Positions 5,570-12,099 of a stretch of 12,099 nucleotides of DNA are shown piece after piece. The DNA is from Treponema sp. (GTDB lineage Bacteria; Spirochaetota; Spirochaetia; Treponematales; Breznakiellaceae): NCBI GenBank assembly GCA_009786715.1, contig WQRN01000032.1:1-12099 (forward strand). The letters are read 5' to 3'. Made by a program: the position numbers and the translations under genes. The first letter of the stretch is position 1. Every line of letters begins with the position of its first letter. Below the pieces are notes generated by a model. The model ran no database searches. It saw only the letters and a list, made by a program, of their open reading frames with translations, and was not told the DNA's origin.

Positions 5570-8047
5570 TTATTCCCCTACGGCATCGTCTTCTTTAACG
5601 ATTCTGTCCAATCCGATAACAAAATCCGGCTTGTCGATGCTGAGGATACGCACGCCCTGAGCGGAGCGTCCCATCACTCTGATGTCGCTTACTTTTAACT
5701 TAATCGACTTGCCCTGACTTGTAATGCACATTATGTCCTCTTTGTCCGAGACGTTTACGCAGCCGACAATTTCGCCGGTTTTATCAGCGACTGTGTAAAT
5801 CTTCTGGCCGCCCGTGCCGCGCCCGTGCGAGGTAAACTCGCTGAACTCAACTCTCTTGCCGTAGCCGAATTCGGAGAGAATCAGCATTTTTTCACTATCA
5901 TCGACTCTGAGCATTCCTGCAAGTTCGTCGCCGTTGGTAAGTTTCATGCCTGTTACGCCGCGCGAAGAACGACCCATTGCGCGGACATTGTCCTCGTGAG
6001 TTCTAAGCGCCTGCCCTTTACGGGAAATAAGCACTACTTCGTCTTTGCCCTTTGTTAACAGGGCGCTTACAAGTTTGTCGCCTTCATCAAGATTGATTGC
6101 GACAATTCCCCTTGTTTTTGCGTTTACAAACTCGGATGTTTTAACTTTTTTAACAACGCCGCAAGCCGTCCCCATAAACATAAATTCGTTGTCGCTGAAA
6201 TCCTTAAGCGAGACAATTGCAGCAATATCTTCGTTCGGCGAAACAGTGAGCAGGCTCTTTATGTGGGAGCCCTTGCTGGTTCTGCTTCCTTCAGGCAGTT
6301 CATGAACTTTCATCCAATAAGCCTTACCTGCGCTTGTAATGAACATGACATACTCATGCGTAGATGCTACGAAAATTTGCCGGACATAATCATCCTCCGA
6401 GAGTTTTGCACTTTGCATACCTTTACCTCCGCGTCCTTGATTTTTATATGCTGAAACGGGAACCCGTTTTACATAGCCAAGATTTGAAATAATGATCATC
6501 ATCTCTTCTTTTTTAATTAGATCTTCAATATTGATATTTTCAACTTCGCCTGCGACTATTTCTGTGCGCCTCTTGTCTCCGTACTTTTCGGCGATTTCTT
6601 TCGTCTCGTCTTTGATGACTCCGCGCAGTTTCTTTTCGTCCGCTAAAAGCGATTTATAATAGGCGATTCTTGTTTTTAATTCCGCAAGTTCCTGTTCGAT
6701 TTTTTCAACTTCTAGGCTTGTAAGCCTGCCCAAACGCATTTCGACAATCGCCTCTGACTGCGCCTCGGTGAGTAAAAAGCGTTCCTGCAGTTTAAGACGG
6801 GCAGTTGCCACATCGCGGCTTTTCTTGATTATCGCTATGACTTCGTCGATGTTCGCAAGAGCGATGATAAGCCCTTCTAAAATGTGAGCGCGTTCTTCGG
6901 CTTTGCGTAAATCGAAGCGGGTGCGGCGTGTTACGACATCGACACGATGTTCTACAAAGTGGTAGACCAATTCTCTCAATGTGAGTAACTGCGGTTTTCC
7001 GCCGACAAGCGCCAAATTGATGATCCCGAAGGTGGTTTGCAGCTGCGTATTAGAGAAAAGCAGATTTAAAATGACTTTTAGAATCGCTCCTTTTTTCAAT
7101 TCGACAACGATACGGATTCCATCGCGGTCTGATTCGTCGTTTGCGTTTGCGATACCGTCGATCACTTTGTCGCGCATTAACTGGCCGATTTTTTCCAGAA
7201 GCATCGCTTTATTTACATTGTATGGAATTTCTGTAAAAACTATTTTTTCTTTGCCCTGCTTGGTTGTCTCAACATTGAACTTACCGCGGACAAGGAGTTT
7301 TCCGCGCCCGGTTTTATACGCGTCTCTTATGCCGTTCCTGCCGAAAATTACGCCGCCTGTCGGGAAGTCGGGGCCCTGTACAAATTTCATTAAATCTTCG
7401 TTTGCAATATCAGGGTTGTCGATTATTGCGCAGATTGCGTCACAGATTTCGCCAATGTTGTGGGGAGCCATATTTGTCGCCATACCGACAGCGATTCCGC
7501 TGGAACCGTTGATCAGCAGGTTTGGAATGGCGGAGGGCAGTACAGCCGGTTCAATTTCTGACTCGTCAAAATTGGGGACAAAATCGACAGTTTCCTTGTG
7601 CAAGTCGCGGAGCATCTCATCGCCGATTTTGGAAATTTTCGCCTCAGTGTAACGCATGGCTGCAGGAGGATCATCGTCAATGGAGCCGAAGTTTCCCTGT
7701 CCGTGCACGATTGGGTAGCGCAGTGAAAAATCCTGCGCCATACGCACGAGTGCGTCATAAAGCGACAGGTCGCCGTGGGGATGGTATTTACCCATCGTAT
7801 CACCGACGATACGAGCGCTTTTCTTTGTAACGGCTCCGGGGCGAAGTCCAAGTTCATCCATCGAGTAGAGGAGCCGCCTGTGGACCGGCTTAAGGCCGTC
7901 CCGGACATCGGGCAGGGCGCGGCTTACAATTACCGACATTGCATAATTGAGATAGTCTGTTTTTACTTCGTCTTCTATCGCTATGGGTATAACTTTTCCT
8001 GTAGGTTCATCTAAGGGTAACTCACCCGTTGTATCGGTTTTCGCCAT
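5570..8047 (-). CDS. gyrA: DNA gyrase subunit A
   Basis: An 825-residue protein, full length for GyrA. It is the breakage-reunion subunit which, with GyrB, introduces negative supercoils using ATP. Visible: N-terminal [27 protein letters not shown] (32-58), the quinolone-determining region [12 protein letters not shown] (82-93), the catalytic Arg132-Tyr133 in [21 protein letters not shown], and a C-terminal beta-pinwheel starting near 512 with a GyrA-box-like QGRGGKG (537-543). That box supports gyrase rather than topoisomerase IV ParC. The residue aligned with E. coli Ser83 is Leu94, while Asp87 is conserved as Asp98. gyrB is not adjacent. The gene follows the DUF721 gene by 30 bp. No good Shine-Dalgarno precedes the ATG, only an A/T-rich leader; the start is chosen by homology. 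Confidence 0.97.
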   Translation of the reverse strand: MAKTDTTGELPLDEPTGKVIPIAIEDEVKTDYLNYAMSVIVSRALPDVRDGLKPVHRRLLYSMDELGLRPGAVTKKSARIVGDTMGKYHPHGDLSLYDALVRMAQDFSLRYPIVHGQGNFGSIDDDPPAAMRYTEAKISKIGDEMLRDLHKETVDFVPNFDESEIEPAVLPSAIPNLLINGSSGIAVGMATNMAPHNIGEICDAICAIIDNPDIANEDLMKFVQGPDFPTGGVIFGRNGIRDAYKTGRGKLLVRGKFNVETTKQGKEKIVFTEIPYNVNKAMLLEKIGQLMRDKVIDGIANANDESDRDGIRIVVELKKGAILKVILNLLFSNTQLQTTFGIINLALVGGKPQLLTLRELVYHFVEHRVDVVTRRTRFDLRKAEERAHILEGLIIALANIDEVIAIIKKSRDVATARLKLQERFLLTEAQSEAIVEMRLGRLTSLEVEKIEQELAELKTRIAYYKSLLADEKKLRGVIKDETKEIAEKYGDKRRTEIVAGEVENINIEDLIKKEEMMIIISNLGYVKRVPVSAYKNQGRGGKGMQSAKLSEDDYVRQIFVASTHEYVMFITSAGKAYWMKVHELPEGSRTSKGSHIKSLLTVSPNEDIAAIVSLKDFSDNEFMFMGTACGVVKKVKTSEFVNAKTRGIVAINLDEGDKLVSALLTKGKDEVVLISRKGQALRTHEDNVRAMGRSSRGVTGMKLTNGDELAGMLRVDDSEKMLILSEFGYGKRVEFSEFTSHGRGTGGQKIYTVADKTGEIVGCVNVSDKEDIMCITSQGKSIKLKVSDIRVMGRSAQGVRILSIDKPDFVIGLDRIVKEDDAVGE

Positions 8048-8077
8048 GATTTAGTTTATCAAAAAAAACAAGTTGTT

Positions 8078-8560
8078 TCAATGGCCGGAGTCTTCGATTG
8101 CCTGTCCCAATTTTTTTAACGATTCTTTAAAATCCTCATCTTTAATCGCGTCAAAACCTTTATTAATAATTTTCGTTTCTATTTCTTTCTTCTCAGTATC
8201 ATCTGTTTCTTTCTGCGCAATCGGCTCATCCTGTGTAATTTCTTCGCAATTATTTTTCGGACCGTTTTTTCCAAGAATGAGAGAAAGGCCTGTAATTTCC
8301 AAATCCGGGAATCGAACACGAAAATCGTGTAACAGTTTGCTTTGTTTAGTTTGAAGAATCTGCTTCCATCCCGGGTGATCCATCTCGATATATAAAATAC
8401 CTTTTTCCAGATCTTTTATCCGTGAATAATCAACAGCTGCGGCAATTCCGTTTTTTTCGGTGATATCTTTCCACGACTCATACATCTTTGAGTAGCTCTG
8501 CGCTTTTTGTATAAATCTTTCGTCATAAAGATCCGAAAGAATTTCACCTACCGATTTCAT
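8078..8560 (-). CDS. dciA: DUF721 / DciA-like protein, probable helicase loader
   Basis: A 160-residue protein. The first 98 residues fit the DUF721 (DciA) pattern: an N-terminal helix, a central Trp (Trp30), the strand ILYIEMDHPGW (55-65), the helix KQILQTKQSKLLHDF, then FPDLEITGLSLILG. The remaining 60 residues are a charged, probably disordered tail rich in Glu, Lys and Asp ending in a short helix-like segment. DciA is known as the ancestral operator or loader of the replicative helicase DnaB in bacteria lacking DnaC or DnaI. Sitting between recF and gyrA next to dnaA fits that role. The start codon overlaps the recF stop (ATGA), so translational coupling is likely. Family assignment rests on pattern and on synteny with T. 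pallidum TP0004. Function in this organism is inferred. Confidence 0.75.
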   Translation of the reverse strand: MKSVGEILSDLYDERFIQKAQSYSKMYESWKDITEKNGIAAAVDYSRIKDLEKGILYIEMDHPGWKQILQTKQSKLLHDFRVRFPDLEITGLSLILGKNGPKNNCEEITQDEPIAQKETDDTEKKEIETKIINKGFDAIKDEDFKESLKKLGQAIEDSGH

Positions 8561-9654
8561 TTATTAACCTTTCCCCCGTTAACATTGTACACAAGCGTAT
8601 CATCTTTTTGATAACGCTGGTAAGGCTCTTCGGGCAGAAATGTATAAAAAGCCTGTTCGTATCCGGGCAGCACGTTTAAAAACTTTCGTCTTTTTTCGCC
8701 GTCCATTTCAAGAAGAACGTCATCGAGTAACAGCACAGGTTTTTGCCCTGTAACTTCCGAAAAGCGGCGCGACTGCGCGGCTCTTAAAAGCAGCGCCAAT
8801 AACCTTTTCTGCCCGGTAGAAGCGCTGCCTGTAAACTCAATTCCGTTACGTGCAATTTGATAGCGGTCGCGGTGGGGCCCGCAAAGCGAAAGACCTGCTG
8901 CCATATCGGCGGCTCGCTTTTGCTGCAGGATGCCTATAATATTTTCACCTTTCCATGACTGAACGTAACGTGCGCTTATACCGCTTATGCCGGATACTTC
9001 TTCGTAGAGGGGCCCTAAAACACCGGAAAAATCATGCGCAGCTTTTTCGCGCTTTTCCATCAATTTTGCCCCGTACATTGCAAACTGAGGATCCAGCGCA
9101 TCCAGCACGGCCTCCGGGTTTCCAGATGTTTTTCCCTGGGCGTAATCACGGAGCAGCGTATTCCTTGATTTTAAAACCTTGCGAAAGCGGCGAAGATCTT
9201 CAAGATAAACAGGATCATAAAGGCTTAAAGTTTGATCAAAAAACCAGCGCCGTCTTTCGGGGCTTCCGCTTACAAATTCCATATCTTCGTGGCAAAAAAC
9301 AATACTCGGCGCGATAGACAAAAGTTCCCTGCGGTCTTCAGCGCGTTTTCCGTTTATAAATATTATTTTTTTATTGTTTTCGAACTTAACAAGTATGCTG
9401 TCGTTCTCAGACTGCGAAATTTTAACTTCCGCGGAAAAATCTTTTTCGCCTGTTTTTGAAAATTCGTTACGAGCTAGTTCAGCGTCACGCGCAGCGCGGA
9501 AAGAAGAAGCATAAGCGCAAAAATAAAGCGCTTCTAAAAAATTTGTTTTTCCCTGCCCATTTTCACCTACAAGAAAAACATCTTTTGCGCCTGTAAAAAC
9601 TTCCGCGTCTTCAAGATTTCTAAATGAAGTTGTCCGCAGTGATGAAAAGAACAT
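8557..9654 (-). CDS. recF: DNA replication/repair protein RecF
   Basis: A 365-residue SMC-like ABC ATPase that, with RecO and RecR, loads RecA at single-strand gaps and stalled forks. Visible: the N-terminal LRTTSFRNLED, Walker A GENGQGKT (30-37) followed by NFLEALYF, SPERRRWFFDQTLSLYDPVYL (131-151), the GPHRDR segment (259-264), the ABC signature STGQKRLLALLLRAAQ (279-294) and Walker B VLLLDDVLLEMD (307-318). Length and motif spacing are normal. It follows dnaN by 38 bp and its stop overlaps the DUF721 start by 4 nt, so the three are almost certainly one transcript. The upstream ribosome binding site is weak (GGTAACAGCG just before the ATG). Confidence 0.96.
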   Translation of the reverse strand: MFFSSLRTTSFRNLEDAEVFTGAKDVFLVGENGQGKTNFLEALYFCAYASSFRAARDAELARNEFSKTGEKDFSAEVKISQSENDSILVKFENNKKIIFINGKRAEDRRELLSIAPSIVFCHEDMEFVSGSPERRRWFFDQTLSLYDPVYLEDLRRFRKVLKSRNTLLRDYAQGKTSGNPEAVLDALDPQFAMYGAKLMEKREKAAHDFSGVLGPLYEEVSGISGISARYVQSWKGENIIGILQQKRAADMAAGLSLCGPHRDRYQIARNGIEFTGSASTGQKRLLALLLRAAQSRRFSEVTGQKPVLLLDDVLLEMDGEKRRKFLNVLPGYEQAFYTFLPEEPYQRYQKDDTLVYNVNGGKVNK

Positions 9655-9692
9655 CGCTGTTACCGATTATCGCAACTTATGATTGCTGCAAT

Positions 9693-10793
9693 CTAAGATT
9701 GCATGGGCATTACGATATGGAAAAAATCTTTTTCAGGGACAGGTTCAATTGTTATCGCCTTTGTCGCGCTGGAAAAACGTATTTTAATTTCATCATCTGT
9801 CATTACTTTAAACGGTTCTTCCAGATAACGGTAATTAAGGGCGATTGTTATGTCGTCTCCATCGTATTTGCACGGAATTTCATCTTCCACTGTTCCAATT
9901 TCACTTTCCTCTGAATACACAGACATTCTTCCCGAGGAAACGCCAAGATAAATTCTATGCGATTTTTTTTCTACCATCAGCGAAACCCGGCGAAGGGCGT
10001 TTAACATTTCATCGCGTTTTACGGATAAAGAAAAATCCTGTTTTTCAGGGATTACTTTTTTATAATTGGGGAACATTCCTTCTATCAACACCGAAGAAAA
10101 TTTATAAGACGCAAAATCAATAAAAATCATTTTATCGCTTATAGAAATATTTATTAAACCTTCATCACCCGACCTTTTTATTATAGTTTGAAGAATTTTA
10201 GGAGGTATAATAATTCCGGCAAAATCATTTATTTTTTTATTAGCGGATTTTCCTACAAAAGCTAAACGTCTTCCGTCGGTTGCAACCATATTAATTTTAT
10301 CTTCCGCTTTTTCCATGTAAACACCGTTCATAAAATAACGTGTTTCATCATCGGAAACGGCAAACGCGCTTTGTTGAACCATCTCTCTAAAATCTTTAAT
10401 AGGCATTTCAAAAAATGGTTCGCTGGAAACCGGGAACTCAGGAAATTTATCTGACGCAATACATTTTAATTTATACTCTGGTTTTTTTTGAGTTGTAGGT
10501 TTAATTATTACAGTGTTTTCATTTTGTGAAAATTCAATTTCATCATTTGGAAAAGTGCTTATAATTCCAAAAAATTTATCGCCGTAAACAGTTGTTGATC
10601 CTTCTTCCAATACATTAACAGGCACTTCGGTATGAAAATTAACTTTCATATCTTTTGCTTTTATTATCAATTTATTTTTAACAGTCTCAAGATAAATATT
10701 CGATAAAATTAAAATTGCGTTTTTAGAAGAAATAATTTCCTGCGCTATTGAAATTTCTTTAAGCAGCACCTCTTTATTACATGTAAATTTCAT
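9693..10793 (-). CDS. dnaN: DNA polymerase III beta subunit (sliding clamp)
   Basis: A 366-residue protein, the usual length for the three-domain ring clamp that tethers replicative polymerase to DNA. Typical segments: an N-terminal KFTCNKEVLLKEISIAQEIISSKNAILILSN pattern (start of domain I), VYGDKFFGIISTFPNDEIEF, MNGVYMEKAEDKINMVATDGRRLAFVGK (linker and domain II core with the family ATDGRRLA motif) and the C-terminal MPM tail (MPMQS) that forms part of the protein-binding pocket. GAGGAGG lies 7 nt before the ATG, a strong ribosome binding site. It lies directly downstream of the probable origin and upstream of recF. Confidence 0.97.
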   Translation of the reverse strand: MKFTCNKEVLLKEISIAQEIISSKNAILILSNIYLETVKNKLIIKAKDMKVNFHTEVPVNVLEEGSTTVYGDKFFGIISTFPNDEIEFSQNENTVIIKPTTQKKPEYKLKCIASDKFPEFPVSSEPFFEMPIKDFREMVQQSAFAVSDDETRYFMNGVYMEKAEDKINMVATDGRRLAFVGKSANKKINDFAGIIIPPKILQTIIKRSGDEGLINISISDKMIFIDFASYKFSSVLIEGMFPNYKKVIPEKQDFSLSVKRDEMLNALRRVSLMVEKKSHRIYLGVSSGRMSVYSEESEIGTVEDEIPCKYDGDDITIALNYRYLEEPFKVMTDDEIKIRFSSATKAITIEPVPEKDFFHIVMPMQS

Positions 10794-10832
10794 TTTTTTT
10801 CCTCCTCTTAATACTAAATTTATATATATAAA

Positions 10833-10857
10833 TAATAGTAGTAATAATAATCAGGCG
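10833..10857 (+). other. DnaA-trio tract and GC cluster of the basal unwinding system
   Basis: Read on the plus strand, six triplets TAA TAG TAG TAA TAA TAA (10833-10850) are followed by a small GC-rich cluster, GGCG (10854-10857), and 4 nt later by a reverse DnaA box (10862-10870). This order and polarity match the DnaA-trio / GC / DnaA-box arrangement described for B. subtilis, where DnaA spreads from the box onto the trio strand to open DNA. The AT-rich run 10821-10830 would be the first melted segment. Confidence 0.65.
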
Positions 10858-10861
10858 TAAA

Positions 10862-10870
10862 TGTGGAAAA
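10862..10870 (-). promoter_or_regulatory. DnaA box (one mismatch) next to the trios
   Basis: TTTTCCACA on the minus strand differs from TTATCCACA at one position. It adjoins the GC cluster and triplet tract, so it is the best candidate for the box from which the DnaA filament starts. Confidence 0.7.
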
Positions 10871-10935
10871 CACATCTAATTCCTTAATTTAATTACACTT
10901 ACATAAACTAACAAACTATGCAAACTATTGCAATT

Positions 10936-10953
10936 TTTTACACAGTTTCCACA
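10936..10953 (+). promoter_or_regulatory. Two abutting weak DnaA-box-like 9-mers
   Basis: TTTTACACA (10936-10944, one mismatch to TTATNCACA) is followed without a gap by GTTTCCACA (10945-10953, two mismatches). Both have the same orientation as the perfect box 9 bp further on, so they may be cooperative weak sites. Confidence 0.5.
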
Positions 10954-10962
10954 GCCAAAAAC

Positions 10963-10971
10963 TTATCCACA
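10963..10971 (+). promoter_or_regulatory. Perfect DnaA box
   Basis: TTATCCACA is an exact consensus DnaA box, 17 bp beyond the dnaA stop codon. It points opposite to the box beside the trios. Confidence 0.88.
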
Positions 10972-10988
10972 TAATAATAACATCTTTT

Positions 10989-12099
10989 TCAATGTTTTGC
11001 ACTAAATTCATTAACAGCTCTTTTAAGGCTGTCAATTTTTGTTTCCAAAGAGGGATCCGTTAGTAATTTATCCCTTATTTTACTAATAGAATGCATTACA
11101 GTGGTATGATCACGCCCTCCAAAGTCATGACCTAGCTCTGTTGTTGAATAATCAGTCATTTCCCTGCCGACAAACATCGCGATCTGACGGGCAAAAGTAA
11201 TATTATGCGTCCTTTTTTTACCCTTTAAATCATTCGGGGTAAGCCCGTAGTCTTCCGCGACAACGCGGATAATATTGTCCATCGATAAATTGGACAACCT
11301 CGGGGCGTTAAAAATATTTTTTAAATGTTTCTGGGCTGCCTCTAGAGTTATCGGTTTTCCCATCAATTCCGCATACGCGATTAAATTATTCAGCGCGGAA
11401 ATTAAATCCCTAACATTAGACGAAATATTTTTTCCCATAAGGTCGATAACTTCATCAGGAAAGGTGACGCCGCGGTTCTGCGCCGCAGATTTTAAAATGA
11501 CGCAGCGTTCTTCATATCGCGGAGGCTGAAGATCCGCTTTAACCCCAAGTTCAAAACGGGAAATAAGTCGGTCCGAAAACTTTTTTAATTCCGAAATAGG
11601 GCGGTCGCAGGTAAAAACCAGCTGCTTTTTCGCGTCCAGCAGGGTGTTAAAAGTGTGATATAGTTCATCCTGAACGCCGGGTTTATCTGTTAAAAATTGA
11701 ATATCGTCAATCAATAAAACATCAGTCTGACGGTACTTATTTTTAAATAATTTCGTTGTATCTTGCCTGATGCCCTCAATATATTCATTTAAAAAATTCT
11801 CTGAAGTGATAAAAATAACATTGTTCTCCGAATTTTCGTGTATAAAATTACCAATCGCCTGCATAAGATGGGTTTTTCCAAGCCCGACTCCGCCGTAAAT
11901 TAATAAAGGATTGTAACTCTTTCCCGGGTTTTTACTAATCGCGTGGGCTGCATTTACAGCGAAACCGTTATTTTCGCCTTTAATATACTTGTCGAAGGTA
12001 TAGTCATCCCTCATGTTGGGGTGCTGGCCCCTTTTATCCTTTACTTTTGGCGCTTTTTCCGCTTTTACAACGGCTTGGTCGTTATTTTCTTCGTCAGGG
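10989..12099 (-). CDS. dnaA: Chromosomal replication initiator DnaA, 5' end beyond window
   Basis: The frame stays open through the right window edge. The ATG at 12014 lies inside the gene, because 28 further codons upstream read a charged domain II linker (…KAPKVKDKRGQHPN). 369 residues are visible, and roughly the first hundred (domain I and most of II) are missing. Domain III AAA+: YTFDKYIKGENN, Walker A GGVGLGKTHLMQAIG, Walker B VLLIDDIQFL, sensor-1 region LVFTCDRP and the arginine-finger region FSDRLISRFELG. Domain IV: the DnaA-box-binding signature GGRDHTTVMHSI preceded by VGREMTDYSTTELG. It recognises the DnaA boxes just downstream, melts oriC and recruits the helicase. The boxes beside its 3' end are in the dnaN leader. 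Confidence 0.97.
   Translation of the reverse strand, partial: PDEENNDQAVVKAEKAPKVKDKRGQHPNMRDDYTFDKYIKGENNGFAVNAAHAISKNPGKSYNPLLIYGGVGLGKTHLMQAIGNFIHENSENNVIFITSENFLNEYIEGIRQDTTKLFKNKYRQTDVLLIDDIQFLTDKPGVQDELYHTFNTLLDAKKQLVFTCDRPISELKKFSDRLISRFELGVKADLQPPRYEERCVILKSAAQNRGVTFPDEVIDLMGKNISSNVRDLISALNNLIAYAELMGKPITLEAAQKHLKNIFNAPRLSNLSMDNIIRVVAEDYGLTPNDLKGKKRTHNITFARQIAMFVGREMTDYSTTELGHDFGGRDHTTVMHSISKIRDKLLTDPSLETKIDSLKRAVNEFSAKH

Larger units (their letters stand above)
10794..10988. other. oriC: Probable chromosomal origin oriC (dnaA-dnaN spacer)
   Basis: A 195-bp AT-rich, gene-free spacer between dnaA and dnaN, a common place for bacterial origins. It contains an AT-rich stretch (TATATATATA at 10821-10830), a run of TAG/TAA triplets, a short GC-rich cluster and at least four DnaA-box-like 9-mers, one of them perfect. 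It must also carry any dnaN promoter, but no clear -35/-10 pair stands out. Confidence 0.8.

Noticed and set aside
6981..7652. A 223-codon plus-strand open frame
   Set aside because: It is a mirror of gyrA, whose frame is unambiguous with catalytic motifs. The antisense protein shows no domain pattern.
9681..9693. Palindrome GATTGCTGCAATC at the dnaN stop as a terminator
   Set aside because: The stem is only 5 bp, no T-run follows on the minus strand, and recF follows 27 bp later in the same operon.
12012..12014. ATG at 12014 as the dnaA start
   Set aside because: The frame continues upstream to the window edge with linker-like residues, and a DnaA starting here would lack domain I.

Overview
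The window looks like the replication-origin region of a Treponema-type spirochaete chromosome. The order dnaA - dnaN - recF - DUF721 (dciA-like) - gyrA, with no gyrB between recF and gyrA, matches the layout I remember for Treponema pallidum (TP0001 to TP0005, gyrB elsewhere). The genus is an inference from synteny and protein character. Species cannot be read from the sequence.

Right part (about 5.5-12.1 kb, all on the minus strand): dnaA (N-terminus cut by the window edge), a 195-bp AT-rich dnaA-dnaN spacer with DnaA boxes and a DnaA-trio-like tract (probable oriC), dnaN, recF, a DUF721 gene overlapping recF by ATGA, and gyrA, closed by a strong intrinsic terminator. These genes supply initiation, sliding clamp, gap repair, probable helicase loading and supercoiling. 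Next, still on the minus strand, are a secreted META-domain (HslJ-like) protein with its own terminator and an 18-bp perfect palindrome that contains a full ParB-binding parS site, about 6 kb from the origin.

Middle part (about 2.4-4.9 kb): an accessory island built around a family of palindromic repeats with GTAG + GGTGACTGACACC arms. Two full 77-bp inverted-pair elements bracket a RAYT (REP-associated tyrosine transposase), giving a self-contained REPtron. A third element has been split by a second, different REP-like hairpin. A fourth is a one-armed variant with two copies of a quasi-palindrome, and a short relic lies upstream of the RAYT. Two plus-strand genes sit among the repeats: an ArfB-type ribosome-rescue hydrolase, whose start codon lies 7 nt from a repeat end, and a DUF4349 membrane lipoprotein.

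Left part (1-2.35 kb, minus strand): the first 784 codons of a large GH13 alpha-amylase-superfamily protein, running off the window. It has a helical N-terminal extension of about 330 residues, and the usual His of conserved region IV is Pro. It has a convincing promoter and ribosome binding site.

The most noteworthy items are the REPtron with nested repeats, the parS site, the origin architecture, the GyrA Leu at the quinolone-determining Ser83 position and the unusual GH13 protein. No intergenic stretch exceeds 300 bp.
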